64,000 bases of DNA from Sulfurimicrobium sp963741495 (lineage in GTDB: Bacteria; Pseudomonadota; Gammaproteobacteria; Burkholderiales; Sulfuricellaceae): NCBI GenBank assembly GCA_963741495.1, contig CAVUID010000017.1, forward strand, positions 1 through 64,000, read 5' to 3'. Within the stretch, counting starts at the first letter, position 1. The number at the start of each line of letters is the position of its first letter. The position numbers were made by a program, and so were the translations under genes. Shown here in pieces: positions 19,982 to 29,466 of the stretch. A model generated the notes under the pieces. It had not been told where the DNA came from. It was given only the letters and a program-made list of their open reading frames with translations, and made no database searches.

Positions 19982-22321
19982 TCAGCGAATATCCCAGCGC
20001 ACGCCCATGTACATATATTCACGCCGGCTGGAATCATTGCGGGTCGGCCCTGACGAGTTGGACTCTTCACGACCCACTTCCCCTTCCAGATAGAGGCTGT
20101 TGCGCCACTGATAGGCAAGCTTCAGGCTCGGGGACACCCGGTCTTGCTTGTCTCCGCTGTCATCCTTCTGCGTGTAGTAGCGCAGGTTGGCATCCACACG
20201 CCACTTTTCCCAGAAGGGCAGCGTGTAGCCAAGCGATAGCGCTTGTCCGGTGTAGGTTGGCGCTTGAATCAGGCTGAGATTTCCGACGCCGACTGCATTG
20301 GCAAAAAACAGATTGGTGCCGACAGCCTGAAAAGTCACGACATGATTCTTGCCCGACCCCTGCTGTGAAGCGGTGTCTATCACACAGGTATTATTTACCG
20401 GGTCGATCGTGCCAAGGCAGGTACCGATCACCGCCAGCGGGAGGACGGCTACGACGGGTTGAGTGCTGGAGATTGAAGACATCCGGTAATCGACACCGAC
20501 TTGCCAGTTTTCCGTCAAAGGGTGGGTCACGCCCACGGAAAACATGTCAGACATGGCGGTCAGGGCGCTGGCCTGGGAACGAACCTGATCGATGCCTTGC
20601 AGCGCAATCATTTCCTGCAATGACATGCCCGGCGAAGCCGGCAAGGCATTGGTCAGGCTGTATGAAGGCGCCCGGCGGTGGTCGACCACAAAAAAATAAT
20701 TATCGCCCCCCTCGCTGAGATAGTTGCCCTGCAGCAGGAAGATGTTGATCCCTTTGTACAGGACATCATAATCAAGCATGCCGTAAGCAGTGGCGCGCCC
20801 ATCAAAGTAGCGCACTTCGGAGCCCACTGCGCGGCGGTTGGCAAAGCCATCCAGCGTCTGATCTATGGCGTAAACGCTGATGCCGGGGAGGCCAATTTGC
20901 GGCAACAGATCCACGCTGCCACCGTAAAATGTTTTCTTGAAGGGCGAATTGAATTCAACCGCATCGCCATAGACCGCATTGACCCGCCATTGCGGGTTCA
21001 GGTTGTAGCCTGCCTGCACGCCATCAAAGCGGTCCATTACGCCCATGCCGTTCGGGTTCATCCTGCCCAGTCGCAGTGAATAGCCAAGGCGACGATCAGT
21101 ATGATCAAGATAAGCCGAATACAATCGGGTATAACTGCGCGAGGGAGAAAGGTAATTGTTGTTGTCGGTGCCCCGGACAACAATACGTGTATCGGTGAAA
21201 GCATCGCGGCGGCGTGCATTGAGATTGACCGAGCTAATCAGGGAATCCTGATCCACCAGGGACAGGGTTTCACGATTGAATGTCAGTTGCCCCGGTGGTG
21301 GCGGCACCAAGGTTTCGATCTGTGATTTCCCGGTGTAGTAATAGGAGGAAACGCTGCCATTGAAAGTCCAGTCTGCTGGCCCCGCCTCTTTCGGTAATTG
21401 CCTCGGTTTGGCGCGCGCGATTTCGGCGTCTTTAGGCAGTGCCGCCAGGCGCTCGCGGACACGCGCGGCATTCGGCCCGGCAGGAAACAATTTGAGGTAC
21501 AACTCATATTCGGCGCGCGCCTTCAGTATCTCCCCGTTCATCTCCCGAACCTCGCCGATCAGAGCCTGGGCAGCCTCCGTCTGGCTGCTGCCGGGCATCC
21601 CCAGAACACGATTCAAACGATTAACAGCCGTGGCCGGCTCTTTCGCTGCCATTGCACGGCGCGCCTCATCCAGATAAGCCTTTGCTCGTTTTTCAACTTC
21701 CTCCGAAGAAAGCACCGGAGGCGGCGGAACCGGCTCCGCCACTTCCCCTGCGGCCTGAGCTACTGTATCCATTGATTTGCTTAATGCCGGCACAGTAGCA
21801 ACTGGCGCTGGCGAAATGGCAGTGGATGGGATCTTGACGGCATCCTCCACTGGTTTCGCCGGCGGCGGCGCTTCGGCAGGCGGGGGCTTAACCGCCGGCA
21901 ACAGGGGCACCGTGATGATGATACTCCGGCCATCCGACCCGGGGCGTACCGAGAATTTGCTTGTCTGTGAAAAAGTGACCCGCATCCCGTTAGTCAGTTC
22001 GGGATAAAGCACAGATACATCGGGTACGCGGTCTGTTTTGGGGGATTTAACAATTTCCTGCCGCAAATCACTTTCAAGCAGGTTGGTATCGGCCAGGCGA
22101 ATGAAAATGCGCAGGGTCTTTCCATCGTGCAGGGGGATGTGTCTCAGGTAAAGAATTTTCTGTGAAAAATGGATGACGATATCGGCCTCACTTTCGCTCG
22201 GCGATACGTCGATATGGTCGACAAGCTGGGCATTCGCGACAGAGCAAAGCAGGAATAAAATGACTGCCAGAAAGTAGCGCATAAAATAATCAGGGTATTT
22301 AGTAAAAGTCATATTCAGCAC
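19982..22321 (-). CDS. Outer-membrane beta-barrel protein with AMIN-like and TPR-like N-terminus
   Basis: Up to 779 aa. The frame opens with GTG, but the Met at residue 14 (22282) starts a clean signal peptide (MRYFLAVILFLLCSVANAQ) and is the more likely start. After it come a beta-rich domain resembling AMIN/secretin-associated modules (about 30-140), a Pro-rich linker (about 145-200), TPR-like helices (about 215-300) and a C-terminal region of about 450 residues of alternating aromatic strands (FNGSVSSYYYTG, YSLRLGRMNPNG, NLRYYTQKDD, REYMYMGVRWDIR), typical of an outer-membrane barrel. It lies directly downstream of the 62-heme cytochrome gene on the same strand, so it may be the outer-membrane partner of that cytochrome, as MtrB is for MtrA. 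I recognise no MtrB motif, and a role in polysaccharide or assembly processes is also possible. Confidence 0.7.
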   Translation of the reverse strand: MLNMTFTKYPDYFMRYFLAVILFLLCSVANAQLVDHIDVSPSESEADIVIHFSQKILYLRHIPLHDGKTLRIFIRLADTNLLESDLRQEIVKSPKTDRVPDVSVLYPELTNGMRVTFSQTSKFSVRPGSDGRSIIITVPLLPAVKPPPAEAPPPAKPVEDAVKIPSTAISPAPVATVPALSKSMDTVAQAAGEVAEPVPPPPVLSSEEVEKRAKAYLDEARRAMAAKEPATAVNRLNRVLGMPGSSQTEAAQALIGEVREMNGEILKARAEYELYLKLFPAGPNAARVRERLAALPKDAEIARAKPRQLPKEAGPADWTFNGSVSSYYYTGKSQIETLVPPPPGQLTFNRETLSLVDQDSLISSVNLNARRRDAFTDTRIVVRGTDNNNYLSPSRSYTRLYSAYLDHTDRRLGYSLRLGRMNPNGMGVMDRFDGVQAGYNLNPQWRVNAVYGDAVEFNSPFKKTFYGGSVDLLPQIGLPGISVYAIDQTLDGFANRRAVGSEVRYFDGRATAYGMLDYDVLYKGINIFLLQGNYLSEGGDNYFFVVDHRRAPSYSLTNALPASPGMSLQEMIALQGIDQVRSQASALTAMSDMFSVGVTHPLTENWQVGVDYRMSSISSTQPVVAVLPLAVIGTCLGTIDPVNNTCVIDTASQQGSGKNHVVTFQAVGTNLFFANAVGVGNLSLIQAPTYTGQALSLGYTLPFWEKWRVDANLRYYTQKDDSGDKQDRVSPSLKLAYQWRNSLYLEGEVGREESNSSGPTRNDSSRREYMYMGVRWDIR

Positions 22322-22397
22322 TTCGAGCTCCAGATCGTCCCGTCTCTCTCCTGTATGGATTCAGTCGAATTCCAAACACCCTTCCTGTAACGAGGCA

Positions 22398-25300
22398 TCA
22401 ATCCCATTTGATATAAGTGCTGCCTTTAGAGCCCAGCGGCTTGTGGCATCCACTCGAAGAACAATCTTTTCCAACCGCGTTCACCCCGTGGTGATTCGAC
22501 GTACGGGTGCTTTTTTCCATGCTTCCCAGGTAGGAGGCAGATGCATCGTGGCAAGTAATGCAGGAAGTCTGCATGCTGCCGTGGTTCATTCTCTCCACGC
22601 CGAAGGACGCCGTGCTGCTGTGGCAGTTGGAGCATTCATTACCCGGCATGCCGGCCGGCGTGATGGTGGGAATGTGGTTTGACGGCTTCACCACGATGTT
22701 TGTGTAGGTGCCGCCATGGCAGGTCTGACAGGTTCCGGTCACCACGCCGGCATGATTGAAGGTAGTCGGCAGCCAGGTGGAGAAACTGTGGTGGCAGGAT
22801 TCGCATCCGGCCGTGGTTGGCAGGTGGTTGGCCGGCTTCGCAGCAATGTTTGGATAAGCGGTGCTATGGCAGCTGCTGCAACCGGTAGTGGGGATGCCGG
22901 CATGCGAATACGGCGTAATCAGCGGCAGCCAGGAAAGCCCGGTGCGGTGGCAGGCGTCACAGGACTGGGCCGTCGGAATATGCGGAGTCGATTTTCCGCT
23001 CGCATTGACGCTGTTGTGACAATTGGCGCAACTGCCTGGCACGACGCCGGTATGGCTATAGTTGGTGGGCCGCCAGGCCGTTGTCGTATGGCATGCATCG
23101 CAAGACTGCGTGGTCGGGATGTGCGTCCCCGTCTTGGCCTGGGCATTGACGGCAACGTAAGTGCCATTATGGCAGCTTGCGCAGTTGCCGGTCGCGACTG
23201 GGCCCGTTGTATTGCTGTGGCTCATCAGCGCAGGCGCAAAAGTCGTGTAATTCTTGTGGCAGGTGTCGCATTGCGCCGTAGTGGGAATATGGAGAGCAGG
23301 TTTACCCAGCGCACTGGTGCCGTTATGGCAGGTCGAGCAGCGGCCTGTGGCTGGCGGGCTGGCGGTGGCATGATTAAAGGTGGCCGTCGCCCAGCTGACA
23401 GTCGAATTGTGGCAGGTGTCGCACTGGGCGGTCGTCTGAATATGAGTCAGCGTCTTGGCCTGCGCATTCTGGGCAACATAGGCGCCGCTATGGCATGTGG
23501 AGCACTGGCCGGCCAGCCCCGCATGGCTCATCACAGATGGCGACCAGGCCGTGTAACCACGCGTGTGGCAGGTGTCGCACTGTGAAGTCGTCGGGATATG
23601 CGTTGCGGGCTTGGCAAGCGCATTGACCGCGATATAACTGCCGCTGTGGCAAGTCGAACAATTGGCCGTGGCAACCGGCCCGGTTGTTCCGGCATGGTTC
23701 ATGGCCGCCGGGGCAAAAGCGGTGTAATTACTGTGACAGGTGTCGCACTGTGCTGAGCTTGGAATATGGTTGGTCGGTTTGCCCAGCGCGGTCGTTCCAT
23801 TGTGGCAGCTTGAACACCGTCCGGTGGCGGCTGCATCATGGGTATAGGTGGCCGTCGCCCAGCTTGTAGTCGACCTGTGGCAAGTATCGCATTGCGCCGT
23901 GGTGCCGACGTGCGTCGCCGGCTTGACCTGGGCGTTAATCGACAGGTAAGCCCCGGTATGACAAGTCGAACAGTTTCCGGTTGTGAGCGGACCCGTTGAG
24001 CCGGCATGGTTCATCAGGGCCGGCGCAAAAGCATTGAAATTGGTGTGACACACATTGCATGAAGCACTGGTGGGCAAGTGCGCTGCGGGCTTGCCGAGAG
24101 CCGTTGTCCCGTTGTGGCAAGTTGCACAGGTGCCGGCGACCACGCCCTGGTGCGCATAATTGCTGGGCTTCCATGCCGCTGTGGCGTGGCAAGTGTCGCA
24201 GGACTGCGTAGTCGGGATATGCGTTGCCGTCTTGGCTTGTGCGTTGACTGCAACATAAGCGCCGCTGTGGCAAGTGGCGCAATTGCCGGTGGCCACGGGG
24301 CCGCTGGTGCCGTTATGGTTCATCACCCCGGGAGCAAAAGCGACGAAACTGGCATGGCAGCTATCGCACTGGGCGGATGTGGGAATATGGTTGGTCGGTT
24401 TTCCCAGAGCCTGGGTGCCGTTGTGGCAACTGGAGCAACGACCGGCTGCCGGAGGCGTCGCTGTGGCGTGATTGAAAGTGGCTGTCGCCCAGCTGACGGT
24501 CGAATTGTGGCAGGTGTCGCATTGCGCTGAGGTGGACAGATGCGTCGGCGATTTCACCTGGGCGTTTTGCGCCAGATAGGCACCGCTATGACAGGTAGCG
24601 CAGTTACCTGCCGCGACTGGCGAGCTCGTGCCGGCATGGCTCATGACGCCAGGCGCGAAGGCGATAAAGCCGTTCACATGGCAGACATCGCACTGTGCAG
24701 CGGTCGGGATATGTGTCGCCGGTTTGCTCAATGCATTGACCGCAGAGTAGGAACCGGTATGACAGCTTGCACACTGGCCGGCCAAGCCGGCGTGGTTCAT
24801 CCTGGCAGGCCGGAATGCGCTGAAATTCGTATGGCAGGCATCGCACTGGGTGCTCGTGGGAATATGCGTTGCCGGCTTGCCAAGCACGGTCGATCCATTA
24901 TGGCAGCTCGCGCAGTTGCCGGTTGCTGCGGCATCGTGGGTATAAGAAGCCCCGGCCCACGTGATTGTTGACTTGTGACAGGTATCGCATTGCGCTGTGG
25001 TGGTCAGGTGAGTGGGCGTTTTTGCCTGGGCGTTGATTGCCGCATAGGTTCCGTTATGGCAACTCGAGCAGTTGCCGGCGGAGACCGGCCCGGTAGTGCT
25101 GCCATGGCTCATGGCAGCCGGCGCAAAGGCAGTGGTGTTGCTGTGGCAAGTGTCGCACTGGGCCGTTGTCGGAATGTGATTGGTCGGCTTGCCCAGGGCA
25201 GACGTGCCGTTGTGGCAGGTCGAGCAGCGGCCTGTGGCTGGCGGGCTGGCGGTGGCATGGTTGAAGGTGCCGGTCGCCCAGCTGACCGTTGAATTGTGGC

Positions 25301-27473
25301 AGGTGTCGCACTGGGCCGTGGTTGGAATATGGGTCGGGGTCTTCATCTGCGCATTCTGGGCAACAAAGGCACCGCCATGGCAGTTCGAGCACGCGCCCTG
25401 GAGACCGGCATGGCTCATCACCGAAGGCGTCCAGGCCACAAAGCCCCCGGTGTGGCAGGTGTCGCACTGGGAAATCGTCGGAATGTGATTGACCGGCTTG
25501 CCCAGGGCATTTGCGAACACATGGCTACCGCTATGGCAGCTGGAACACTGGCCGGATGTCCCTGCATGACTCATCCGCGCCGGCCTGAAAGCCGAGAAGC
25601 CGTTATGACAACTGTCGCACTGCGCGCTGGTGGGAATGTGGTTTGTCGGCTTGCCCAGCGCCGTTGCGCCGTTGTGGCAGGAAGAACAATTGCCGTTCGC
25701 GCTGGCATCATGCGCGTAAACAGCCGTTGCCCAGGAAGTCGTGGAATTATGGCAACTATCGCACTGGCCCGTGGTACTGACATGCGTCACCGGCTTCATC
25801 TGGGCATTCTGGGCAAGATAGGCGCCGCTGTGGCAGGAAGAGCACAGGCCGGTCAGCCCGCTGTGGTTCATGGTCGCGGGGCTCCAGTTGACGAAACCGC
25901 TGACATGGCAGGAATCGCACTGCGCGATACTGGGAATATGATTGGTCGGGCGCGTCAGTGCATTGGCGAAAAGATACGAGCCGTTGTGGCAGGTCGAGCA
26001 CTGGCCTGCCAGGCCGTTATGGCTCATCTGGGCCGGCTTGAATGAAGTGAAGTTGGCGTGGCAACTGTCGCACTGCGCCCCGGTTGGAATATGGGATGAC
26101 GGCTTGCCCAGCGCCGAGGTGCCATTGTGGCAACTGGCACAACGGCCTGTTACCGCAGGCGTAGCTGCGGCATGATTGAAAACAGCCGTCGCCCAGGAAG
26201 TCGTAGAACTATGACAGGTATCACACTGGGCGGCTGTGCCGATATGCGTTGCCGGTTTGTTCTGTGCATTCTGTGAAATGAACACGCCGCTGTGGCATGT
26301 CGAGCACTTTCCCGTCATGCCCGTATGGTCCATCGTGGCCGGAGACCAGGTTACGAAGCCACTCACGTGGCAGCTATCGCACTGTGCCGTCGTCGGGACA
26401 TGAATATTGGGCTTCGCTTGCGCATTGGCAAAATTATAGGAACCGTTATGGCAGCTGGCACACTGCCCAACCGTACCGATGTGGTTCATTTGCGTCGGCT
26501 TGAAAGCCGAGAAATTGGTATGGCAGCTATCGCATTGCTTCGCAGTCGGGATGTGGTTGGTGGGTTTTCCAAGTGCGTTGATACTGTTATGGCAGTCTGA
26601 GCAGCGACCGACAACCGACGGCGTTATCGTTGCATGGTCGGGTATGGCCGCTGTCGCCCAGGAGGTCGTTGAATTGTGGCAGCTATCGCATTGAGCCGTT
26701 GTGGCAACATGCGTTGATGGTTTCGACTGTGCATTCTGGGTATGAAAAGAGCCGCTATGGCACGCAGCGCAATTCCCTGCAGCAACGGGCCCCCTCATGT
26801 TGGCATGCATTCCGCTCACGCCAACAGAGACCGGCGCAAAAGAAACCCCTGCAGCATGGCAGGCATCACACGAAGCCGAGGTGGGAATATGGCTGGCTGG
26901 CTTGCCTGCGGCGCGCGTTCCGTTATGGCAGGTGCTGCAGGTACCGGGAGTAACCAGCGCATGGGTATAGCCGGCAGGCAGCCAGGACGATGTTTTATGG
27001 CACGAATCGCAGGAAGATCTGGTCTGCACATGGGTTGCCGGCTTACCCGCGACTGTACCGCCGTTATGGCAGGTATTGCAGGCGCCCGGCACTATTCCCT
27101 GGGTGACCCGGTGCTGAAAACTGCTTGGCGCCCAGCTGACATTTCCGTGACAGGTGTCGCAGGCGGATGAGGTCGGGACATGCGTTGCCGTTTTTCCCGG
27201 CGCCTGCCCACCGGCACGGTGGCAGGTTGCACAGTCACGAGGCGTGCCGCGGAACAATCCCTGAGTATGGCAGGATTCGCAGTTCACCTTGGCATGGGCG
27301 CCATCCAGAAAAAAACCAGTGGTGTTGTGATTGAATGACAAGCCGCCGGGAGCCGGCGTTTCAGCCGCCGCCAGGCTGGAAAAGACCGTGACCAGAAATA
27401 AAAAGACCGTCAGGGTCCAATGCTTCAGTAGCGCGTGAAAACGCTTTTTTGGGCTAGTCATAGAGATCTTCAT
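22398..27473 (-). CDS. Very large multiheme c-type cytochrome (62 CxxCH plus one CX4CH)
   Basis: About 1691 aa from the ATG at 27473; the frame extends to 27557, but the Met at 27473 or 27461 precedes the signal peptide (SPKKRFHALLKHW, then TLTVFLFLVTVFSSLAAAE). I counted 62 CxxCH heme-binding motifs and a final CSSSGCH. The protein is one long repeat of about 27 residues per heme. Two CxxCH types alternate: HIPTTAQCDTCH and GxCSxCHNGTSALGKPTNH. A His stands 7-9 residues before almost every CxxCH and could be the second axial ligand, so bis-His hemes are likely. Few charged residues occur outside this pattern. It should act as a periplasmic or extracellular electron wire. It is flanked by a 24-heme cytochrome and an outer-membrane barrel on the same strand. 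No membrane anchor or lipobox is visible after the signal peptide. Confidence 0.93.
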   Translation of the reverse strand: MKISMTSPKKRFHALLKHWTLTVFLFLVTVFSSLAAAETPAPGGLSFNHNTTGFFLDGAHAKVNCESCHTQGLFRGTPRDCATCHRAGGQAPGKTATHVPTSSACDTCHGNVSWAPSSFQHRVTQGIVPGACNTCHNGGTVAGKPATHVQTRSSCDSCHKTSSWLPAGYTHALVTPGTCSTCHNGTRAAGKPASHIPTSASCDACHAAGVSFAPVSVGVSGMHANMRGPVAAGNCAACHSGSFHTQNAQSKPSTHVATTAQCDSCHNSTTSWATAAIPDHATITPSVVGRCSDCHNSINALGKPTNHIPTAKQCDSCHTNFSAFKPTQMNHIGTVGQCASCHNGSYNFANAQAKPNIHVPTTAQCDSCHVSGFVTWSPATMDHTGMTGKCSTCHSGVFISQNAQNKPATHIGTAAQCDTCHSSTTSWATAVFNHAAATPAVTGRCASCHNGTSALGKPSSHIPTGAQCDSCHANFTSFKPAQMSHNGLAGQCSTCHNGSYLFANALTRPTNHIPSIAQCDSCHVSGFVNWSPATMNHSGLTGLCSSCHSGAYLAQNAQMKPVTHVSTTGQCDSCHNSTTSWATAVYAHDASANGNCSSCHNGATALGKPTNHIPTSAQCDSCHNGFSAFRPARMSHAGTSGQCSSCHSGSHVFANALGKPVNHIPTISQCDTCHTGGFVAWTPSVMSHAGLQGACSNCHGGAFVAQNAQMKTPTHIPTTAQCDTCHNSTVSWATGTFNHATASPPATGRCSTCHNGTSALGKPTNHIPTTAQCDTCHSNTTAFAPAAMSHGSTTGPVSAGNCSSCHNGTYAAINAQAKTPTHLTTTAQCDTCHKSTITWAGASYTHDAAATGNCASCHNGSTVLGKPATHIPTSTQCDACHTNFSAFRPARMNHAGLAGQCASCHTGSYSAVNALSKPATHIPTAAQCDVCHVNGFIAFAPGVMSHAGTSSPVAAGNCATCHSGAYLAQNAQVKSPTHLSTSAQCDTCHNSTVSWATATFNHATATPPAAGRCSSCHNGTQALGKPTNHIPTSAQCDSCHASFVAFAPGVMNHNGTSGPVATGNCATCHSGAYVAVNAQAKTATHIPTTQSCDTCHATAAWKPSNYAHQGVVAGTCATCHNGTTALGKPAAHLPTSASCNVCHTNFNAFAPALMNHAGSTGPLTTGNCSTCHTGAYLSINAQVKPATHVGTTAQCDTCHRSTTSWATATYTHDAAATGRCSSCHNGTTALGKPTNHIPSSAQCDTCHSNYTAFAPAAMNHAGTTGPVATANCSTCHSGSYIAVNALAKPATHIPTTSQCDTCHTRGYTAWSPSVMSHAGLAGQCSTCHSGAYVAQNAQAKTLTHIQTTAQCDTCHNSTVSWATATFNHATASPPATGRCSTCHNGTSALGKPALHIPTTAQCDTCHKNYTTFAPALMSHSNTTGPVATGNCASCHNGTYVAVNAQAKTGTHIPTTQSCDACHTTTAWRPTNYSHTGVVPGSCANCHNSVNASGKSTPHIPTAQSCDACHRTGLSWLPLITPYSHAGIPTTGCSSCHSTAYPNIAAKPANHLPTTAGCESCHHSFSTWLPTTFNHAGVVTGTCQTCHGGTYTNIVVKPSNHIPTITPAGMPGNECSNCHSSTASFGVERMNHGSMQTSCITCHDASASYLGSMEKSTRTSNHHGVNAVGKDCSSSGCHKPLGSKGSTYIKWD

Positions 27474-27645
27474 GGTTGGGTTAACCTCAAGTGTCAAGAC
27501 AACGACATGAGTTACACCTTCGAATTTTTTCGAAATACTATGACATTTATCAACCAAAGCACATTAACTTTGCTTAATCTTTATAAAAAGGTCCTGATTC
27601 CCCCTGTGATGTTCATGGTTTTAGCCTGAACGGCGCGCTGCCATT

Positions 27646-29466
27646 TCATTTCCGTACTTTTTTCCAGTCACTCGTCACGTGGCAACGCTCACATTGGCCA
27701 CTGAAACCGCCATTGTGCAAATCATCCTTCAGGTGACAACTGATGCACGCCCTGCCAATTTTGGCCTGACTGCTCGTGGATTCCTTGTGGCAGTCGTAAC
27801 AGGGGACTTTGATGTGCTTCCCATCAAGTGCAAAGCGCGTCGTTCCATGATCGAAATCCCAGGATGCCCAGGTGCCGGTGTAATGACAGGACTCGCACTT
27901 GGTGCCAAAAAGACGTTTATGCTTGTCATCCTTCTCATGACAAGCATTGCAGGTAGACGGCGCATCATGGAATGCAGGTGTTTGATGGCATTTCTTGCAT
28001 TCCACTCTGGGGTGGCTTCCCGTCAGCGGAAAACGGGATTTATTGTGGTCGTAAGGGGCGTCCTGCCAGCGTTTTTCGTTGTGGCAGGTTTCGCATTTGT
28101 TGCCAAGCTGGTTCTTGTGCTTGTCGTCCTTGCTGTGGCAGGCGATGCACTGACCGTCCAGCTTCTTCTGCTGGTAGAGCGCGCCCTTCTCCGGCAGGTG
28201 GCAGGCATCGCACTTTGCCTCCTTATGCTTGTTCTTCAGTTTGTATTTGGTGTCACGGTCGTGGTCGAAAAGGTTGCCCTTCCAGTTCTTCTCGTTGTGA
28301 CAACTCTCGCACTTGTCGCCATAACGCCCTTTGTGGCCCTTCTCCTGATCGTCCTTGCGATGGCAGGCAACACACGCCTTCTCCAGCTTGAGTTTGGCAT
28401 TCGGGCCTGACACGCCGCCCTTGTGACAGGTGTCGCACTTGGCTTCCTTGTGCTTGTCGCGCAGCAGGAAATGGGTGTCGTCATGATTGAAGTTCGAATT
28501 TTTCCAGCCGCGCTCGTTGTGGCAGCTTTCGCACTTCTCCCCCAGGCCGCCCCGGTGGCCTTTTTCCTGCTCATCCTTCTTGTGGCAGGCAATGCACTTT
28601 TCCGGCAGTTTCTGTTTGTACAGCAGCCCTTTCTCCGGCACATGGCAGCTGTTGCACTTGACCTGGACATGCTTGCCGCGCAAGACATAGCGGGTGTCCG
28701 TATCGTGTTTGAAACGCAGCTCCTTCCAGCCCTTGTCGTTATGGCAGCTTTCGCATTTGACGCCGTAGTTACCCTTATGCCCCTTTTCCTGATCGTCCTT
28801 CTTGTGGCAGGCATTACAGTCCAGCGGCGCGTTCTGGTAGGTCTTGTCGGTGTGGCAGCCTGTGCACTTGGTCTCGGCGTGCTTGCCGCCGGCCAGCGGG
28901 AACTTGGTTTTTTCGTGATCGAAATGCGCGTCTTTCCAGGATTTCTCGTCGTGGCAGTTCTCGCACTGTTTGCCGAGGCCGCCCTTATGCCCTTTTTCCT
29001 GATCGTCCTTTTTGTGGCAATCGTTGCAGCGTTTTGGCGCATCACGATACTTGGCCTTGGCAACATGGCAGCTGGCACATTTGACGCGCGCTTCCTTATG
29101 CGCATCCTTGAGCTTGAAATCGGTGTGAGCATGGTCGAATTTGCCCATGTCGATGACGGCGATTTTCGCACTGCGCCCCTTGTGATCGGTATGGCAGCTG
29201 CTGCACGTACTGTCTTCAAGACGGCCGTGTATTCGCGTTTTGCTGCTGATGTCTGCCGCGATGTCCTTGTGGCAATCCGCACACAGGCGCGGTTGCGCAG
29301 CTTTATCGAATTTCTGGTGGCACTTGTTGCAGTCCAGTTCGTACTTGGCGTGCCCGTGAATCACTTCGCCCGGCATCAAAGCCTTTTCGAAAGTCTCGGC
29401 TGAAGCCCCCCCCGAAAAGCAGGCCAGAATAAAGAGCAGGCTAGTAGAGATGAACCGCAATGACAT
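27646..29466 (-). CDS. 24-heme periplasmic c-type cytochrome (cytochrome c3-like repeats)
   Basis: About 606 aa from the Met at 29466, which begins a signal peptide (MSLRFISTSLLFILACFSGG, then ASAE). The frame is open to 29580, but that part overlaps the upstream gene. I counted 24 CxxCH motifs. The repeat is a block with two hemes: CxACHKKDDQEKGHKG, then G-x-x-CESCHNEKxW and later F-x-L-x-x-KHxxxKCxxCH. This is the pattern of class III/paired-CxxCH cytochromes. The protein is rich in Lys and Asp, unlike the neutral 62-heme protein next to it, so the two probably play different parts: a soluble shuttle versus a wire. Its start overlaps the end of the upstream membrane-protein gene by 26 bases, which suggests translational coupling. 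Confidence 0.92.
   Translation of the reverse strand: MSLRFISTSLLFILACFSGGASAETFEKALMPGEVIHGHAKYELDCNKCHQKFDKAAQPRLCADCHKDIAADISSKTRIHGRLEDSTCSSCHTDHKGRSAKIAVIDMGKFDHAHTDFKLKDAHKEARVKCASCHVAKAKYRDAPKRCNDCHKKDDQEKGHKGGLGKQCENCHDEKSWKDAHFDHEKTKFPLAGGKHAETKCTGCHTDKTYQNAPLDCNACHKKDDQEKGHKGNYGVKCESCHNDKGWKELRFKHDTDTRYVLRGKHVQVKCNSCHVPEKGLLYKQKLPEKCIACHKKDEQEKGHRGGLGEKCESCHNERGWKNSNFNHDDTHFLLRDKHKEAKCDTCHKGGVSGPNAKLKLEKACVACHRKDDQEKGHKGRYGDKCESCHNEKNWKGNLFDHDRDTKYKLKNKHKEAKCDACHLPEKGALYQQKKLDGQCIACHSKDDKHKNQLGNKCETCHNEKRWQDAPYDHNKSRFPLTGSHPRVECKKCHQTPAFHDAPSTCNACHEKDDKHKRLFGTKCESCHYTGTWASWDFDHGTTRFALDGKHIKVPCYDCHKESTSSQAKIGRACISCHLKDDLHNGGFSGQCERCHVTSDWKKVRK

Noticed and set aside
22716..23585. Plus-strand Gly/Arg/Ala-rich frames across the 62-heme gene
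   Set aside because: Shadow frames caused by the repeats on the other strand.
28423..29403. 326-codon hydrophobic plus-strand frame, looking like a membrane protein
   Set aside because: It is the complement of the repetitive 24-heme cytochrome; the Val/Leu/Ala pattern follows from the repeated CxxCH and Lys codons.
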